NCBI GenBank assembly: GCA_905216045.1
Contig: CAJMSL010000035.1
Span: forward strand, 1-15,077
Length of the DNA stretch: 15,077 bases
Direction: 5' to 3'
Origin: an uncultured bacterium
GTDB lineage: Bacteria > Actinomycetota > Coriobacteriia > Coriobacteriales > Coriobacteriaceae
The notes under the pieces were generated by a model. It was not told the origin of the DNA. It made no database searches and saw only the letters and a list, made by a program, of their open reading frames with translations. Position numbers and translations under genes: made by a program. Position 1 is the first letter of the stretch; each line of letters opens with the position of its first letter. Below, one piece after another: positions 13,181 to 15,077 of this stretch.

Positions 13181-14974
13181 TTACTTGCTTGCGAACAGCC
13201 AGACTAGGATGATCACCAGAATTGCGGCGACGATGCAGACGATGGCGCCGGTGAATTTGATGCGTGAGTCGCGGGTACGCTCGCGCACCGCGTCCTCGGT
13301 GGCCTCGAGCTGGGCGACTTCTCGCTCGGTCTCGGCGTGTTCGGCTTTGTCTCGGGCCAAGGATCCTGCAAGCGACTCGGTGATCTCTGGGTGGTCGTGC
13401 ACCTCGGTCGCCTGTTCGATAATCGACTGCGCATGCGCGGCATCTGCTTGGGCGTTGGCTATGCTCTGCTCTTGGTCGCGGCGTGCCTTGTCCTCGGCGG
13501 CGATCTTCTCGCGCAGTTCGCGCTGGCGCGTTGCAGCGGCGGTGTTTGCGGGCTGCAGCGCGTCGCGCGCGGCAGCGGCCTCTGCCGTCACGGCCTGATG
13601 GGCTCGCTTGGCGTCGGCGATGGGGGCTTGCGCCTGCTCGACGGCCTGCTCGGCTGCGGCAAGCGAGTGCTCAAGGTCGGCGGTGATGCGCGGGACATCT
13701 TCTTCGGCTTTACGCAGGGCATCTGCCGTGTCGGAGATCTGCATCGAGAGCTCGCTGGTGCGAACCGTATAGTTGGCGGGATTTGCCGAGGGATTGCGTT
13801 GCAGTTCGGCATACTCATGACGCAGCGTCTCGAGCTGGGCGCGCGTGGCGTCGACGGTTTGTTGTGCGGCCGCAATGCCGGCGTCTCGCTCGGCCTTCAC
13901 CTTGTCGCGGATACGCTTGGAATCCTCAAGACGTCGAACGAGGCGGTTGCCGGTATCGCGAGAGCTCGCCTCGCGGGCCTCCACGGCATCGAGCGCAGCC
14001 TTCAGGCGGAGCTCAGTCGCGTCATCCTCTGTCTTCATTTGTTCGAACTGACCCTTGAGCTCTGTCGCTTTGGCGGCGTGGGCATCACGGTCAATCTCGG
14101 CTGCCGCAGCGGTCTTTTGCGCTGTGGCGATCGCCTGACGCTGGTCGGCGACGATCTGGTCGTAGCGGCCTGCGATATCCTGGCGCGTCTCGAGTTCCTC
14201 GGCCTGATCGGCAATGCGCTGCTCAAGTTCGGTCAGATGGGCGCGGGCATCGGCAAGTGCCTTTTTCGCGGCGTTCATCTCGCGCATGGCCGAGGCACCC
14301 TGGGCGATAAAGGTGCCCACGGCGTTCGCAGTGTTCGAGACAGCGGTCCCCAGATCGCGGCTCGCGGCGGGGGAGTGCAGGGTGGTCGGGCGAGCGGTGT
14401 CAGCAGCGTCCGCATCGGCAGCCTGCGGCACGGCGATATTGCCGGTACCGCCCTCGATCACAGAAAAGCCTGCTGCGTGCGGATCGACCGCATCGGCGCC
14501 AATCGTGGGATGCTCGAGCTGTAGAAACGAGGGCATGGTACTGCCTTGGTCGGCAACCGGAGTCTCGCCGGGCACAAAGGTCGAGGCCGCCTCGGCGGCC
14601 TCCTCTTCTTCGGCATCAATATCGGCATCGGCCACGGCGTCTTTCATCGCTTTGACAGCATCCATCATGGAGTCCATGACGGCATCGAGCTCTTCTTCCG
14701 AAGACACCTCGATGGGGCCTGCCGCCTGTGGCGCGGGGGCTGTGTCGGGTTCGGCATCGCTCGGCTCCGGCTGCTCGCTTTCGTCGTGCTCGACAGTATC
14801 GTCTGTGTCTGTTGCTTTATCCGCATCGGCGTGCACATCTGCGGCAGCGGGCACATCTGCGGTGGCGGGCGCATCGGTGGAGGCGTCGACGCAGGTAGGA
14901 GTATCGCAGTCGTCGACGGCGTCTGCGGAATGATCAATATGCTGTTGAGTCTGGGGGTCCAGCTCGTCTGTCAT
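13181..14974 (-). CDS. Large tail-anchored coiled-coil protein, function unknown
   Basis: A 597-residue protein. Residues 1-90 are Asp/Ala/Thr-rich and acidic with short repeats (DAPATADVPAAADVHADAD); 91-130 is an acidic helix; 131-227 is Ala/Gly/Pro-rich and probably flexible; about 228-570 is a long Ala/Glu/Gln/Arg-rich coiled coil, broken near NPSANPANY (394-402); 574-594 is one membrane helix (TGAIVCIVAAILVIILVWLF) followed by SK. With no signal peptide, the coiled coil should stay in the cytoplasm, anchored by its tail. The start is ATG 14974 with GGAG 9 nt upstream; ATG 14980 is only 3 nt from it, and ATG 15055 has no support. I recognise no family; a structural, envelope or division-linked role is possible but unproven. 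Confidence 0.8.
   Translation of the reverse strand: MTDELDPQTQQHIDHSADAVDDCDTPTCVDASTDAPATADVPAAADVHADADKATDTDDTVEHDESEQPEPSDAEPDTAPAPQAAGPIEVSSEEELDAVMDSMMDAVKAMKDAVADADIDAEEEEAAEAASTFVPGETPVADQGSTMPSFLQLEHPTIGADAVDPHAAGFSVIEGGTGNIAVPQAADADAADTARPTTLHSPAASRDLGTAVSNTANAVGTFIAQGASAMREMNAAKKALADARAHLTELEQRIADQAEELETRQDIAGRYDQIVADQRQAIATAQKTAAAAEIDRDAHAAKATELKGQFEQMKTEDDATELRLKAALDAVEAREASSRDTGNRLVRRLEDSKRIRDKVKAERDAGIAAAQQTVDATRAQLETLRHEYAELQRNPSANPANYTVRTSELSMQISDTADALRKAEEDVPRITADLEHSLAAAEQAVEQAQAPIADAKRAHQAVTAEAAAARDALQPANTAAATRQRELREKIAAEDKARRDQEQSIANAQADAAHAQSIIEQATEVHDHPEITESLAGSLARDKAEHAETEREVAQLEATEDAVRERTRDSRIKFTGAIVCIVAAILVIILVWLFASK
14833..14868. repeat. Two 18-bp tandem repeats in the coiled-coil gene
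   Basis: GCACATCTGCGGCAGCGG (14833-14850) and GCACATCTGCGGTGGCGG (14851-14868) differ at two bases and encode the repeated six-residue unit with ADV near residues 35-47. The period is a multiple of three, so copy number could change without breaking the frame. Confidence 0.6.
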
Positions 14975-15077
14975 AGGCATGTGCTCCTCATCGTTGTTTG
15001 TCACCCTATGATAAAGTCTCGCGCCGACATCCCGCGCGCCGCAGCAAAGTTTCAAAACGTGTTCGATGGCTCGATCT

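Noticed and set aside
13337..14524. Long + strand open frame (395 codons) antisense to the coiled-coil gene
   Set aside because: Lies wholly inside the coiled-coil gene, whose heptads, tail anchor and ribosome binding site are convincing; the antisense product is Leu/Gly/Cys-rich without family features.

Overview
The window is high-GC and gene-dense, with AAGGAG-type ribosome binding sites, GTG as well as ATG starts, and short intergenic regions full of GC-rich hairpins. Gene content and protein style (class III fructose bisphosphatase, paired GtrA proteins, a divergent MetRS, Ala/Asp-rich coiled-coil proteins) fit a gut Coriobacteriia (Actinomycetota), most like Collinsella. That placement is inference from protein flavour, not from a marker gene.

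Left part (1-4082). A DUF4430 surface or secreted protein with an N-terminal membrane segment lies on the + strand; its frame has no ordinary start codon. A + terminator follows, then a minus-strand block: gtrA copy 1, gtrA copy 2 and fbp (class III FBPase). A 320-nt divergent regulatory region separates fbp from a + strand degV-family fatty-acid-binding protein.

Middle (5300-10255). degV converges on an uncharacterised TIM-barrel protein. Divergent from that is a 56-residue membrane protein gene. Two minus-strand translation genes follow: a NOL1/NOP2/Sun-type RNA cytosine-C5 methyltransferase and a MetRS-like class I synthetase with an altered KMSKS loop. A triple REP-like repeat lies between these two, one copy sitting inside the loop of a terminator-like stem.

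Right part (10388-15077). A + strand group carries a DUF3267 membrane zincin-like protein, queH and queA. QueA makes epoxyqueuosine-tRNA and QueH reduces it, so two consecutive steps of queuosine synthesis are together. After queA come about 350 nt without a gene but packed with inverted repeats: a hairpin containing the queA stop codon, a 99-nt long nested hairpin, a triple REP-like element, and a triple-arm element ending in an intrinsic terminator. A large tail-anchored coiled-coil protein on the minus strand closes the window.

Most genes are housekeeping. The least explained material is the non-coding part: three separate loci each hold three copies of a short core arranged so that alternative hairpins compete, plus the 99-nt hairpin. 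I saw no rRNA, tRNA, CRISPR array, transposase or phage gene.
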